A stretch of 64,000 bases of DNA from Helopsaltes ochotensis (lineage: Eukaryota; Chordata; Aves; Passeriformes; Locustellidae). The translations under genes were made by a program, and so were the position numbers. Of the stretch, positions 1 to 12,538 are shown one piece after another (position 1 is the stretch's first letter; each line of letters starts with the position of its first letter). The notes beneath the pieces were generated by a model that saw only the letters and a list, made by a program, of their open reading frames with translations, had not been told where the DNA came from and searched no databases. Location of the stretch: the NCBI GenBank assembly GCA_013400155.1, contig VXBM01001016.1, positions 1 to 64,000 of the forward strand, in the 5' to 3' direction.

Positions 1-10
1 CCACCTTGTC

Positions 11-90
11 ACACTGTGCCCCGCTGGGTTGCACCGTGTCCCATCTTTTTCACACCATGCCCCTCCGTGTCACCCCGTGCCCCCTCGGCC
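11..90. repeat. 20-bp imperfect tandem repeat (four units)
   Basis: Four consecutive 20-base units (11-30, 31-50, 51-70, 71-90) share a CAC-C-TG-CCC core, for example gcaccgtgtccc and caccccgtgcccc. Bases 1-10 may be the end of a further unit. The tract lies in ACTR6 intron 1 and is GC-rich, unlike the AT-rich sequence after about 200. The array may extend upstream of the window. Confidence 0.7.
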
Positions 91-397
91 GCGGTGGGGG
101 CGAGCCTGTCCCTGTTGTTCCGGCCGCAGGCCGTGGCGTTTGTGGCTCAGCACAGTGTGTGGCGGAGGTCAGCGGTGGTGTTTGGTTTTCCAAAAGGTGT
201 CTCGTCTGCACTGGAATTGTGCAATTGTGGAATTGTGGAAATTAAAGATTTCCTTCATAACTGGCTCCACTTAATGGACTAAGGCCAAGATACAGCACCA
301 AAAATATTATTGAAAGTACACTGTTTATGAAAGTGGCTTAAAGAAAGCAAATGTGTCTCATACCGTGTTTAATAGGAAATTTCCCAATCTTTTCCAG

Positions 398-3300
398 CGT
401 TATTCCCAACTGTCAGTTTAGGTCAAAGACTGCACGCTTGAAAACTTTTACGGCAAATCAACTGGATGAAATTAAGGATCCCTCTGGTCTTTTCTATATT
501 CTTCCCTTTCAGAAAGTAAGTAAGATATCTTCAGTTTAACATTAAAGCCAAATTTAAATGGTTCTAAGGAATAGTTTTCATACTGTATTCCCAACTGCAG
601 GGTTATGTGTAGTATCATACAAGGATCAGTCAGCAGCCTGAAGTTTAACAGTAATAGAATTGTTTAGGTTGAAAAAGACCTTTAAGATCATGAAGTCCAA
701 CAATTAACCCTGCACTTTCCAGGCCATCTCTTAGCCTTGTCCCTGAGTGCCACATCTGCACATCTAAATACCTTCAGGGGCGGTGACTCAGCCAGTTCCC
801 TGGGCAGCCTGTGCTGTGGGTGAGGCCCTGTTGGTGTGAAAATGTTTCCAATCTAAAATTCTCTGGTGCAATTTAGGGCCATTCCCTCTGCTCCTGTCAC
901 TGGTTAGCTGGGAGAAGAGACCAACCACCACCTCACTACAACCTCCTTTCAGGTCACTGCAGAGAGTGATGAGGTCCCCCACTCCCCCCAGCTCTACAAG
1001 CCTGTAGTGCTGCATGGGGTTGTTGTTACCCAAGTGCAGGACCCGGGACTTGGCCTTTCTGAACATCATAAGGTTGTCCTCAGTCCATCAGTCCAGCCTA
1101 TGCAGAAATTTTTACAGAGCTTTTCTACCCTCCAGCAGATCAACAGTCCCAACTTTGTGCTTTCTGTGAACTTACTGAGGGTACACCGGATGCCCTTTTC
1201 CAGATTGTTGATGACAGGGACCCCAGTACTGAGCCCTGGGGAACACCACTGGTGACGGGATTCCAGCTGGATGTAACACCATTCAGCAGCACTGTCTGGA
1301 CTGGACATCCAGCCAGTCTTTTACCCAGCAAAGAGTTCACCCATCTAAGGCATGAGCAGCCAGCTCCTCCAGGAGAATGCTGTGGGAAATGGTGTCAAAG
1401 ACTTTACTGACTTTGGTAAAGTCCAGGTAGACAACATTCACATCCATTCCCTCATCCACTCAGTGGGTCACCTTGTCACAGAAGGAGAGCAAGTTAGTCA
1501 AGCTTTAATAAACCTGTGCTGACTGGACCTGATCACTTACTTGTCCTGTACATGCTGATGGTGGCACTCCAGGTAATCTGCTCCATAACCTTCCCTGACA
1601 CCGAGGAAGACTGACAAGCTTCTGCCAAAAAAAGTAATGTATACAGAAAACACAATGTACATTGTTTTTGTAGTGCAGTAATCAATGTATCAGTGGGGAA
1701 TATTTGCAGCATACCTTAATTCTATGTAACATTTACTCCTTAGCCTAAAAATGTAAATTTAGACATTTTAACTCTCAATTTTTTTATATTACCAGTCTCA
1801 ATTGTTTGTTGTTTGACTTTTTTTTTTTCTAAATAGTGTAAATTTACTTCTAAATTCCTACAGGGTTACTTGGTGAACTGGGATGTTCAGAGACAGGTTT
1901 GGGATTATCTCTTTGGAAAAGAAATGTATCAAGTAAGAGCCTTTTCTTTATTACATATTTTGTGTAGATTAAATACTGACTAATGGAATTAACAAATACT
2001 AAGTAGAATGGGTAATGTTACTGTTCTCTTTGAAAGTGCCTTCAATTAGAAATCACAGGGATTTAAGTTTTTGCAAATGTTTTTGGGTTCTAGTGTAGAA
2101 TTTTGAAAAATATTTTAATTTCTCAGTCTTGTAGGTGTGTACTGATACTGAGTGCAGCTCACATAAGAAATTCATATCAATATAATTAAGAGTTCAAGTT
2201 AATAAAAAATAATCACAGACAGATACAATGTAGTTAAGAGATCAAAAAATAGTTAATGTAAAAGGGAAGGATGAGCTGGGTCAGTAGGCCAAAATACATA
2301 CACATTTAGTAATCATCTTTGGCTAGCCATTTTCTATTCATGAATAACTTAAATGTATAAAATATAAATATCGATACTTTATTTTTCATATCTCACAAAC
2401 TAGATTTAGCACAGGAAATGTATTAAGACTTTAATTTTTTTTTCTTTTAAAATATTATGTTCTGTGGAAATTCTTGAGTTTTTTCTAACACCTGTGTACT
2501 GAGAATGAAAGTAATGCCTCAAATTAGCTTAGTCTCTGTACATTTTTATATTAAAAATATAAAGTGCTGGCTTTTGATACATAAATTTCAATTTAGTTTT
2601 GGAACTGTATTCAATGTAGCTATGGTTTTGAGAATTTATTTTTCATTTTTCTTCACAAGTGAACACTACAGAGAGATACAGCTGGTAATGTTTTTAGGGC
2701 CATAGCCAGTTATGATTAAAGTAACCCTATGAAGTCATCTCTAAAGGAGTGTTTGAGATACTGGTAAACATGGAAAGCCCAGAATCTTTTGCTGGCCTCA
2801 GTAGAGGTCACAGGGAGTTTTATTATTGATTATTCAATGTACAGGACTTTGGATATTGGACAAAGAATTCTGTGGTGCAAGTGCTGAGCTGTCAAGGAGA
2901 CTTATTTTTCTGTAGTTGACAGGATTAATGTAAAGTATTTTACATTAAAATTGTAGTGTTCCTTTGTGGAGTCTCTTTAAAATGTTGGATTATAATTTGT
3001 AAGGGTGAGAACAGAATCAGGATATGTATGAAAGTGTTCCCTTCTATTATGTTTTTTACCCATTAATTAGATAAACTTGCATCACTGCTCATGAAGCCTG
3101 TAAAAAAATCTAAAACATTCTAAGTCTAGCTTTTACAAACAGATATGGCCACTGGTAATCATGTCTTCAGATTTACTCAATCTCCCACTGCTGCAAAAGA
3201 TGGTAAGGGATCATTAATTTCTATGTTTTATGCAATGATAATCTTAATGTATTTTTCATAGGTGGATTTTGTAGATACGAGTATTATTATTACTGAACCT

Positions 3301-6300
3301 TATTTTAACTTCAGTTCAATACAAGAATCTATGAATGAAATTCTATTTGAAGAATATCAATTTCAAGCAGTTCTTAGAGTAAATGGTGAGTATGTCTCCT
3401 TCTAGTTTGCATTTATGTATTTTGAAGCTTAACCCTCTAAATAAATGAATTAAGCAAGCACACATGCACACACATATATATACATAAAAAAATTACTTCA
3501 GTTGCTTCCCGGCTCTTGACTAAAAGTGGATTAAACATTTTAAAAATTACTTATTTTACAAATTCCAGCTGTACTCTTGTACTACTTCCTAAAGAGTGTC
3601 AGGGTATATAATTACAGGAAATTTGACGAGAGTAAGGATGACAAAAATGACAGATGGATTTTGAAACAGGATAGCATTTAAAGAATTCTACCAAAAATTT
3701 GCATGAAGTCTTTATCTAACAGCTTTCCTTTTTTAGGGGGCTAGGATTGTTTTTTTGTTTGATGTTGTTATGTGTTAGCAAATAAAATGAAGCATTACAA
3801 TTATGAAATGTACTGTGTCTCACAGGGAATATGTAAACAACAACACCACCCTTCTTTCAAAAAGTGGACATACAGAATAATCCTTTAGATAAGTTTGTAG
3901 CCTGGTCAGTGTGATTAGACTTTAGAAGAAATGGAACATGGACTGGAATTCCTGAAAAAGATTAAATAGAGCCATGTATAACAATTAATTTTATCCACTT
4001 CCAAAAAGAATTAATGCATTGGCTGTATTATTACATAAGGAGGTCTTGAAAGTCTGTCAAAACCATTTAAAATATGAAGCAAGTATACCTTCATATCACT
4101 GTAAATTCTAAATGTTCATATAAAAATGGAATTAAATCTTTTGTATTTCAGCTGGAGCTCTTAGTGCACACAGGTATTTCCGGGATAATCCATCTGAGCT
4201 GTGTTGTATCATCGTGGATAGCGGATACTCTTTTACCCACATTGTACCTTATTGCAGAAGTAAAAAGAAGAAAGAGGCAATCATCAGGTATATTGCAGTA
4301 TATATTTCCCAGAAGAACTGTTTGCTGTGCCTGAATTTAATAATGACAGAATTTCTATCTTACTCTTTTTCTGTAGGATTAATGTTGGAGGGAAACTCTT
4401 AACCAACCATCTAAAGGAGATCATCTCTTACAGGTAAAGCATGCTAATTTTCACTCTGAAACTTGGTATGAAATGAGCTAGAAGTTGGTGGAGTATTCTT
4501 ACTGGTTCTGTGAATTTTAGATTAATTGCTTTTCAAACAAGAAAGGAATTTTTTGTCTGTTATAATCTGCTAGCTACCATCTTGACCTTAAGATCAAAAT
4601 GAATTAAGAAGAGTTTAAACCCGTTGAAGAATTAGGCTCTTATTTTTCAAAGTGCCAGTGCTTTTGAGGTTGTTGATGTTACCTGTGTGTTCACACTTAC
4701 ACAAGTCTTAACATAATTTCTGAGGTGTCTCAGTAGATCATCAGTCAGTTTGCTGACTGATTGTATCAATACTGCAAATGAAATGCAGTAGGATCAACTT
4801 TTCATCAGGATCCTTTAGCTTGGAACCTTATCTAGCTAAAAGTCTTTACCAAAGAGCTATTGGCAGGATTAGAGCTGTGCTTGTTAGCAAGACAATGGGC
4901 AAATGCATGTGAATGTATTTACTGAACTGTGAAACAGGACAATACGAACCTCCAGTAGGTCAGGAATGCTTTTCTGAATTGAATACAAGTTTAGATATTG
5001 AGACACTAGCTCCCTGTGACTGAAAAATAATGGTTGCTCATTTCCAGTGGAAAACTGGACAGGCAATGGAACACTCAGTTATTCTCAAACTTCTGTGGTT
5101 TTGGTTTTTGTTGTTCACAGGCAGCTACATGTTATGGATGAAACACATGTTATTAATCAAGTGAAAGAGGATGTGTGTTATGTTTCTCAAGACTTTTACA
5201 AGGACATGGACATTGCCAAGTATGTATGCAATGATACTAAATGTAAAAGTTGGTACTTCTGAATAATCTGTTTGTACAAACAAAACTATACTCTTAATCA
5301 CAAAATTTTCCATTTAAGTTAAAGAAGTCTTGTCAGTATAAAATATTTGGAATTTAGAACTTCTTCTTTATTCTGTTGAATTTTACATTCTTTTTCAGAT
5401 TGAAAGGAGAGGAAAATACTGTAATGGTAGATTATGTTTTGCCAGACTTCAGCACAATCAAAAAAGGATTTTGTAAGGTAATGATAGTTCTGAAGGTTTT
5501 TTTGGACTGTTCCCCTGCACAAGTCTAGTGGAGAGGTTAAAAATACTCCCTTTTTTCTAATGCTGTATTGTAACGTCTTTCTGGGCTATGCATTAATTGG
5601 TAAAGCTTTTCCTCAGTAAGTTGGGATAAAAAATACACTGTTTTTCCAGCAAAGCGTTTTGTGTTCTATTATTTTTCGCGTTCTCTGTCTGTGCTCTGTC
5701 ATATAACTTATCCATACCATTATTAAGTTTTTTTAATACTAAGTTAGGAAATGTTTTCTCTGCTTTGATTTTTTTGTAAGTTGCTGCGAATTACATTTAA
5801 ACATCCAAATAGTTTGAAAGTTCAAAGTCATGTTACAGAAGAGCCTGAAATACCAGTGAAGACAATTTAACAGTTTAATCTCATTTACTGAGCCAGCCAC
5901 AGTTTTGAAAGCAGTCATATATTTTAAGGCCACTCTCATGCATACCAGTTTTACTTTGCTTTAGACAAAACTGCAGTTGGTAAGAGCAAAGTCACATCAG
6001 ATGTAATACCAGAGTATTCATTATTCTTAAAAGATTTGCTGATAGATAATATGACAATGGCAGCATACACTGCCAACCTCTGCAGGACATGAAATAGATT
6101 AGCTGAATATTCTAGGATGTGATTTCTTTCCTTAAGCAGTGGGTACTATTCATGTCTTTAATTTAGCCAAGGGAAGAGATGGTGTTAAGTGGAAAATACA
6201 AGACTGGTGAACAAATACTTCGTCTAACGAATGAAAGATTCGCAGTTCCAGAAATACTTTTCCATCCTTCGGATATTGGTATTCAAGAGATGGGAATTCC

Positions 6301-7944
6301 TGAAGCCATTGTTTATTCTATTCAGAATTTACCTGAAGGTATATCCTACAAGTATTTTGAAAAGGACAGGGGGTGGGAGAAGGAGGGATGTTGTAATGGC
6401 TTTGTTTCATGTGGTGTGAAACTGACCAAAAGTCAGTTATTTAAGCATCAAAGAGTAAAACCTTTCTGAACTGCTGTTTGTCAGAAGTAATACTAAGGCT
6501 TTCATTTCATGGATTATGTACAGGTAATTATTGTTATTATTACAAAGAAGACTTATATAGGTTTTATGATGCCATATAAGTATGGCAGCATTTAGGCTAT
6601 TAATGTACTGTTTAAAAGCCTGTGTCACTTAAAATCCCTTTTGAAAGGGGAATTGTGTTGGCAAATGTGAAAGAAAACAGTAGTTATCAAAGCCAAATTC
6701 TGAAATCAGGGAAAATATAGGTTGATTGATCATCTTCTCATATTTCTGTTTAACTGATATGCTGATTAGATAATCATAAATTTTTTGTATGCATATTTCT
6801 TACTTCTCAAATTCATAACAAAATTGGAAAAATTACCACCTTTAATCTGTAGATGTATGTTCTCTTAACTACAGATTTACTTAATTATTTTACAGAAATG
6901 CAGCCTCATTTCTTCAAGAACATAGTTCTGACTGGGGGAAACACCCTTTTTCCAGGCTTCAGAGATCGGGTTTATTCTGAAGTTCGATGTCTTACTCCAA
7001 CTGACTACGATGTTTCTGTTGTTCTTCCTGAAAAGTAAGTCCTAAATTTCTAAATAGAAGGGCCTTTATCTTTCTAGCAGAACAAACAATAAAGTAGGGT
7101 TTCTTGTGCAGATTAAGAAGGTAGATTGAATAAAGGCTTTAATTTAAATACTAAGTGAACAAAAATTGTGCAAGAAGGATGTTTTAAATCAGTGTATTTT
7201 CAGACAAACCAAAGAAACTAGAGATCATCTGCTTGCTCTGTACTTTAGGTAATAAAGTTAAGGAAGCGTTTTTGGGGTCAGCCTTTTTACTGTAAGCAAA
7301 TAAGACTGTATTGTCATTAGGGGGGTGTGTAAGTATGTAAGATTACAACTTAGTCTTTTATGTAGAATTTTCAGCATCTGAATGCTGCCATGTCATTATT
7401 TATGTACTACTTCAGGGATTAGGAAGGGGTAATGTCTTTGCAGAAGAAGTGGAGACAAAACAAGTATATTTTGAATATACAAAAAATTCTACTTTTTAAA
7501 AAGTATTGTTAAAGAGTATTTTAAATACTATTGAAGAATAATTATCTGTGCAAAGTAAATACAAAGACATATCCATGTCATTCCCTCTTCACACTTGCCT
7601 TCAAAGAGGCCCTTTTTTAAAACCCAAGTCAGGTAGCCCTGCTAAAGTTTCAAACTTTGTCTCATACCTTCTCTGGAGCTGGCTGGTTTGATTAAGCAAT
7701 CAAAAATGTAGTTTAAATAGGTATGGCTAAATAAAAGTCTTGGAAATCATCACTGCATATTTCTATTTTAAAATAATTTATAGAGGAGTAACAATAACTT
7801 TGTTCATTTTCTAGCCCTATTACTTATTCTTGGGAAGGTGGGAAGCTCATTTCTGAAAATGATGATTTTGAAGACATGATAGTAACTAGAGAAGACTATG
7901 AAGAACATGGACACAATATCTGTGAAGAGAAATTTGATATATAG
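398..7944 (+). CDS. ACTR6: ACTR6, actin-related protein 6 (5' partial, exons 2-11)
   Basis: ACTR6 (ARP6) is a nuclear actin-related subunit of the SRCAP/SWR1-type remodeller that exchanges H2A.Z into nucleosomes. Coding exons: 398-515, 1864-1932, 3262-3385, 4152-4287, 4377-4433, 5121-5219, 5399-5477, 6167-6338, 6896-7034, 7815-7944 (TAG at 7942-7944). Every junction is GT-AG and every phase agrees, giving 373 codons plus stop. Adding the usual 23 residues of the missing first exon gives 396, the human length as I recall it. Seen directly: VIPNCQFRSK at the start of exon 2; the phosphate-binding motif DSGYSFTH (about 149-156); the adenosine-loop motif TGGN (about 320-323); C-terminus CEEKFDI. 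Exon 1 is not in bases 1-397. Introns of 0.09-1.35 kb hold little beyond the 20-bp repeats and the CR1 listed separately. Confidence 0.97.
650..1624 (-). mobile_element. CR1 non-LTR retroposon, 5'-truncated, decayed
   Basis: This sequence in ACTR6 intron 2 matches avian CR1 in reverse orientation. The left end resembles the CR1 3' end (gaaaaagacctttaagatc). The right part is the reverse-transcriptase region: read on the minus strand, 1140-1340 contains SGVPQGSVLG, a conserved non-LTR RT motif. The text at 1225-1250 (gagccctggggaacaccact) is its complement. Bases near 985-1000 look like an internal deletion joining distant parts of the element. Frames are interrupted, so it is not active. Confidence 0.93.
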
Positions 7945-8240
7945 GTGACATAGTTGGATATGTTGTTATTCCATTGATTTACTTAAAATGGAATTCTTTG
8001 AACTTTCCCATCAGCTAGGATTGTGTTTTAGCTTTCCTGTATTGAATTGGGTTGAATAAAAATAATTCTAAGAGTTAAGAAGTTAAGTTTTACAAGCGTA
8101 ATACTATGAAATAATATGTTCATTGCCATTTCATTATGTTTGTATCTTTTTTGATAGCTTCATTGTATTTTTATTGCAGAACACCTCAGTGCATGAGGCA
8201 ATAAAAATATCAAATGCTTATATGGGTGTGATGCTATACA
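7945..8240 (+). other. ACTR6: ACTR6 3' UTR with two poly(A) signals
   Basis: AATAAA occurs at 8055-8060 and again at 8200-8205, 111 and 256 bases after the stop codon. Either could direct cleavage; the end given here assumes the second. The sequence is AT-rich with no conserved reading frame. Inference from signals only. Confidence 0.6.
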
Positions 8241-8966
8241 TAGTGAGAAGAAACAGGTTTGGTTTTTTCTTCCAAAATGAGTATTATTCTAACTCATATA
8301 TCCCACTCAAAGGGCATTGAACACATCTCAAAAGAAGCCTTTGATGTTGCTTCTCCTGAAAAGAAATATATGAGTTTTACTTTTGTTATTTTAGTGAGTA
8401 GCTATGAGAGAAATACACTTGAAATGTGACCACTGCTACTGACAGTATGCTTAGGCTTTGAGAAAAGAGTAATTTGAACAATTCCTTTTTCTAAAAGGTT
8501 TTTAATTTAGTAGGTTGTGGGGATTTTGTTTGGTTTTTGTTTTAAACAGTGCCTGAGCAAATAATCTTCCTGCCACTCCCTTCATCTTTCTGAAAAGGTG
8601 CCACAAAGGTGAACAAAGCTTGCAGCTGTGTCCTGGGTGATGAACCATCTGTGTCCTCTCCACACATCCTAGATAAACACAAATACCCCAGTACTTGTTA
8701 TTTTTGGCATCAGAAGCTGTGTTACTTTGCCATCAGTCTGTGCAACATGGCATGCAGGAGGGGGAAGAGCCTGGGCTAAGAGCCAGCTGGGAGGGCCAGG
8801 CTGCATGGGGGTGCCCACTTGGCTGGCTTGCTTGCCAAGACAGAGACAGGCACTCAGACAGGGTGGATAATGGACACTGGAGTACCCTGCTGTGTTCTCA
8901 TATTCCCTCTCTCGTCTGCCCTAACATAAAATGAAACTAGTCAGTATTTGTAAGCAGCGCACTTAC

Positions 8967-9099
8967 CTGCATACCTTGTGTAAAGGGCAACATTGAAGAG
9001 CAGCCAGTGCTTCAGAGTGGGAGATGATCTTCCTTCTTGAATATGATCTTTTTTACTTTGGACTGCCAGCTCATGATTGCTTTCCTCTAGTCTAACCTG
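8967..9099 (-). other. Putative unassigned internal exon
   Basis: On the minus strand a strong acceptor (ttcattcctttcag, AG at 9101-9100) is followed by 133 open bases and a perfect donor CAG|GTAAGT (GT at 8966-8965). One frame is open throughout and encodes a hydrophilic stretch, then a hydrophobic one containing KHWLLFNVALYTRYA. I do not recognise the protein. It lies 3.4 kb beyond the DEPDC4 stop on the same strand, so it could be an alternative 3' exon of DEPDC4, a lncRNA exon, an exon of an unknown small gene, or a chance arrangement. Confidence 0.35.
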
Positions 9100-10214
9100 C
9101 TGAAAGGAATGAAAGCAGTACCTCCTGTTGTTAGCAGCTAACGTGAGCCACACAGGAGGCAGCTAACGTGTGAAGGCATGAGACCAGCACCTACAATTTG
9201 TTGGACCCAGATGGTATGATTTTGTGTAGGAAAGGAATAACACTGTCACTCTGATAGCCACATGGAGAAGCCCTTGTGTCCAAGCTCTAGTTTTTTAACT
9301 AACTGCTTCATGAAAGTATCAGCATACTTTAGCAGGACTTAAAGAAATATACACGTTCTCATGAAAACACTAATGAACTTTTTCCTTGGTAGGAGCAAAC
9401 ATGAATGCTCTATGAATAGAAGCAAGCCTCCTTTGAAGGTGACAGCACTTGTGCCTTGATAAGACTGTACTGAAAAATATCTTGAGTGAACTCTTCACTC
9501 TGAATATTCTCTACTGCAAACAAATACATACTGGCAATTAATTCGATAGCTCTGTGGTAGAAATCGTAAACAGAAATGAGCGACAGGTCCCAAGTTTCCC
9601 TGCTACATGATTCTGTGTCAAATACTGTTAAAAATACATGACAGAACTTTGTAAGTCCAATAAAATTTTTCTAATTTTGGAATTTAACTGAAAACCAGTA
9701 GTCTATAGTTCACCAAACCTCCTCTGTTCAGTGGACTCTTAGATGTAAAATAACAGGCTTCTGTCAACAGGAGATGAAAGGTGAGTAGATCCTCCTGTCA
9801 GGGTATGTGAATAAAACAGAGTTCTCAAGAGCTATTCCTTTCCTTTGCAAAACTAGATCAATCTTAGCTTCTTGTCCCACTAACTGAAGGGAATCACAGG
9901 GCAGCTATAAACTGCTGCTTGGAACACTCCCTTACTGTTTAATACCTGGTTCTACACCCCCTGAGCTGCCTCTTCCTTATGAGCACACTATGATATTAAA
10001 GACTCATCACTTTTTGTACAATTCTTTATTATATTTAAATTAGCATAAGAAAATTCTAAATCAAGTCACAAAGTGCAGGTTTGTTTTTTAAAACAGTTTT
10101 TCCCTAAAGCAAATCCCAGCCCACCCAGCCCAAAAATTACCACGTTACCACCTCTCCCTGTTACCAGGTTTAGTATTTTGAGTAAGAAACAGTAAAGGGA
10201 CTGAAGACAGAGAG

Positions 10215-10244
10215 NNNNNNNNNNNNNNNNNNNNNNNNNNNNNN
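10215..10244. other. Assembly gap (30 N)
   Basis: Thirty undetermined bases in the ACTR6/DEPDC4 spacer. No gene is interrupted. Confidence 1.
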
Positions 10245-11019
10245 AAACCCACAACTAAAATCTCTTGCTTCTACTACTCAACACCAGAGGCACTTAGTCA
10301 GGAAATACTTTCCTATTCACAAGTCTCAATAACCTGCCCCTGTATATGCTCCCTCTTCTGGGAGAATGACCAAAACCCCACACAGGACTAGAAAAAGAAT
10401 ACATGGCCCTGTACTATGGGAATTAGGGCATTCACCTCTGAAAGCGGACACTAGGCCATTTTTCCTCCTCTAGAAATTACTTATTTCATACTGGTGAGTC
10501 ACAGTTAAACAGCAAGGGCATAAACAGGGATTCATGGAGAAAGATTTCAACTACATTCCCTGACTTCTAATAGGGCCAGGTAATTTAAGTTAAGGCTACT
10601 TCAAATATGCAAGTTAACTAAGTGTACAGGTAATAAGTTGTGTTCTTATATCTTACAGTGTAACTATTTCAATTTAAAAATAAACCAGCACTTATTTTAA
10701 GAAAGCTTTGGTATCCTGCTGACTTGACTATGTTTGAAACCTACAGGAGGATGGAGACACCTAAAGCTGCACATTCACAACAACAAAAAAATCATGCTTA
10801 GAGTGGAGCTAGTCCAGCATTGGGGCCAAGCAAATGATAAGAACCTAGACAGGGAAGAAGCTGAGAGTGCTGATTGTTTAGCCCCGAGAATGCTCACAGG
10901 AGGGAGTGAAAAAGACTAGGCCAGACACTTCAGCAGTGACAGTGAAAGGATGGGAGTCAGGGGAAGGAATTCTACCTAAGTATAAGGTGGTTTATTTTGG
11001 TTGGGTTTTTTTTTCTCTC

Positions 11020-11044
11020 TTTTTTTTTTTTTTTTTTTTTTTTT
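11020..11044. repeat. Poly-T tract
   Basis: A run of 25 T follows a T/C-rich lead-in (ttttttttctctc). It could be a simple homopolymer or the A-tail of a minus-strand retrotransposition event, but I see no recognisable retrocopy body next to it. Confidence 0.8.
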
Positions 11045-11329
11045 GTGGAGGTAGGGCATGTTTGCTTGTTTTGAAACACCGTGAGACTGATGAAAGTCTG
11101 GACCAGACTCATCCAAGAGGCTGTGGCATTATCTGTTTTTGGAGATACTCTAAACTCAACTGGAAAAGTCCTTGTGCAGCCTGTACTAATCAACTCCTCT
11201 TTGACCTAGTAGTGAGACTAGAGCAGAGGTCCCTTCCAGTACCAAGTCTTTGAGCCTTTGTCCAACATTTGACTAAATGTCTGTTGCAAGGAGGAAAGAA
11301 ATAATGTAACCCATATCACACTATATCAC

Positions 11330-11745
11330 AAAAGGCTGAGACAATTGGGATTGTTCAGCCTGAAAAAGAGAAGGCTTTGGGGTGATGTACTTGTTGCTTT
11401 CCTGTACCTTAAGGGAACCTACAAAGAAACCTGGAGAGGGACTTTTCAAAAGGGCATACATATTGTAGTGACAAAACAAAGGCTTCAAACTGAAAGAGAA
11501 CAGATTTAGGTTCAATATTAGGAAAAAATTCTTCCCTGCGAGGAGGGTGAGGCACAGGAACATGCTGCCCAGAGAAATTGTGGATGCCCCATCCCTGAAA
11601 GAGTTCAAGGCCACGTTGGATGGGGCTGTGAGCAACCTGGTCTAGTGAAAAGTGTCCCTGCCCATTGCATGGGGTTTGGTAATAGATGATCTTTAACATT
11701 CATTCCAACCCAAACCATTCTATGATTCCATGATACAATGATTTG
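11330..11745 (+). mobile_element. CR1 retroposon 3' fragment
   Basis: This is plus-orientation CR1 3' sequence. It begins near gctgagacaattgggattg and includes gagttcaaggccacgttgga (complement of the familiar avian CR1 consensus). It ends with ccattctatgattccatgat at 11725-11744, the short direct repeat typical of a CR1 3' terminus. It is 5'-truncated and carries no intact reading frame. It lies between ACTR6 and DEPDC4, possibly inside a long DEPDC4 3' UTR and antisense to it. Confidence 0.95.
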
Positions 11746-12538
11746 AATCAATACTTCCTTGCTAATGTAGAGTTAATCATGAATGTCTCAAGACAGGCCA
11801 ATACACTTTCTAGCTTTGCCCTATGAATTCATAAACATTACCAAAGTATTTATGATAAATAACTGGACACTATCCAAATACCCTCATGTTAAAATAAATT
11901 ACTTAAGTATACCAAGATCTAAACCAAGATAATTATTTCTCAGATTTCTTCAAAATATAACTTTTTACTTGAATTAGCTGCAGCTCAGTCTGCCAGAGTG
12001 GGGAGGTAGTAACAAAAAGTTGTAATTACTGACTGCGAGCACGTACAGCTTCCCTGCCTAATAAATCATTTCTGCTGCAGATTCAAAACCCACTGACCTG
12101 CTTCCAGCGTTTTTTTACACACTTTGTAGACTTTTACAATACCCACAGGAGTCATGACCTACAGTTTAAGATGAGATTAAGTTACTATTAATTAAGGATA
12201 GAAAACTTTAAAACCCCCTACTGATTATCAACCCAAGCATGGCTCAGAACATAGATGTGGCTCAGATAGAAAGCCATGGAGTTGTGGGACAGATGGAAAA
12301 AAGTGCAAAACTGCTGAAGGCAGCCCAAGCAGTGTGCTGTTATTACTTACTTACAGTAATTAAGTATATTTTGCTTAAGAGATTAGTTAGATTTAATGCT
12401 TTTTAGCAGCATAATAATTTTGATAGTTGTAGCTTCGTGAAATCGAAGACATAAGAAAAAAAACATTTTTATGAGCAGTTTTGATGTGCCTCCCCTACTC
12501 TTAAAAAAAAAAAGATTAAAAAAACGCTGTATTGAAGT

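Larger units (their letters stand above)
8250..12538. other. Convergent ACTR6/DEPDC4 intergenic spacer
   Basis: ACTR6 reads in from the left and DEPDC4 from the right, so both 3' ends face this 4.3-kb spacer. It contains the exon-like block at 8967-9099, the gap at 10215-10244, a 25-base T run at 11020-11044 and the CR1 at 11330-11745. The DEPDC4 3' UTR must begin at 12538. On the minus strand an AATAAA lies at 10030-10025 and a weaker ATTAAA at 12397-12392. The remainder shows nothing I recognise. Confidence 0.7.

Noticed and set aside
11321..11699. Two minus-strand open frames near 11.3-11.7 kb
   Set aside because: They are the antisense of a CR1 3' fragment.
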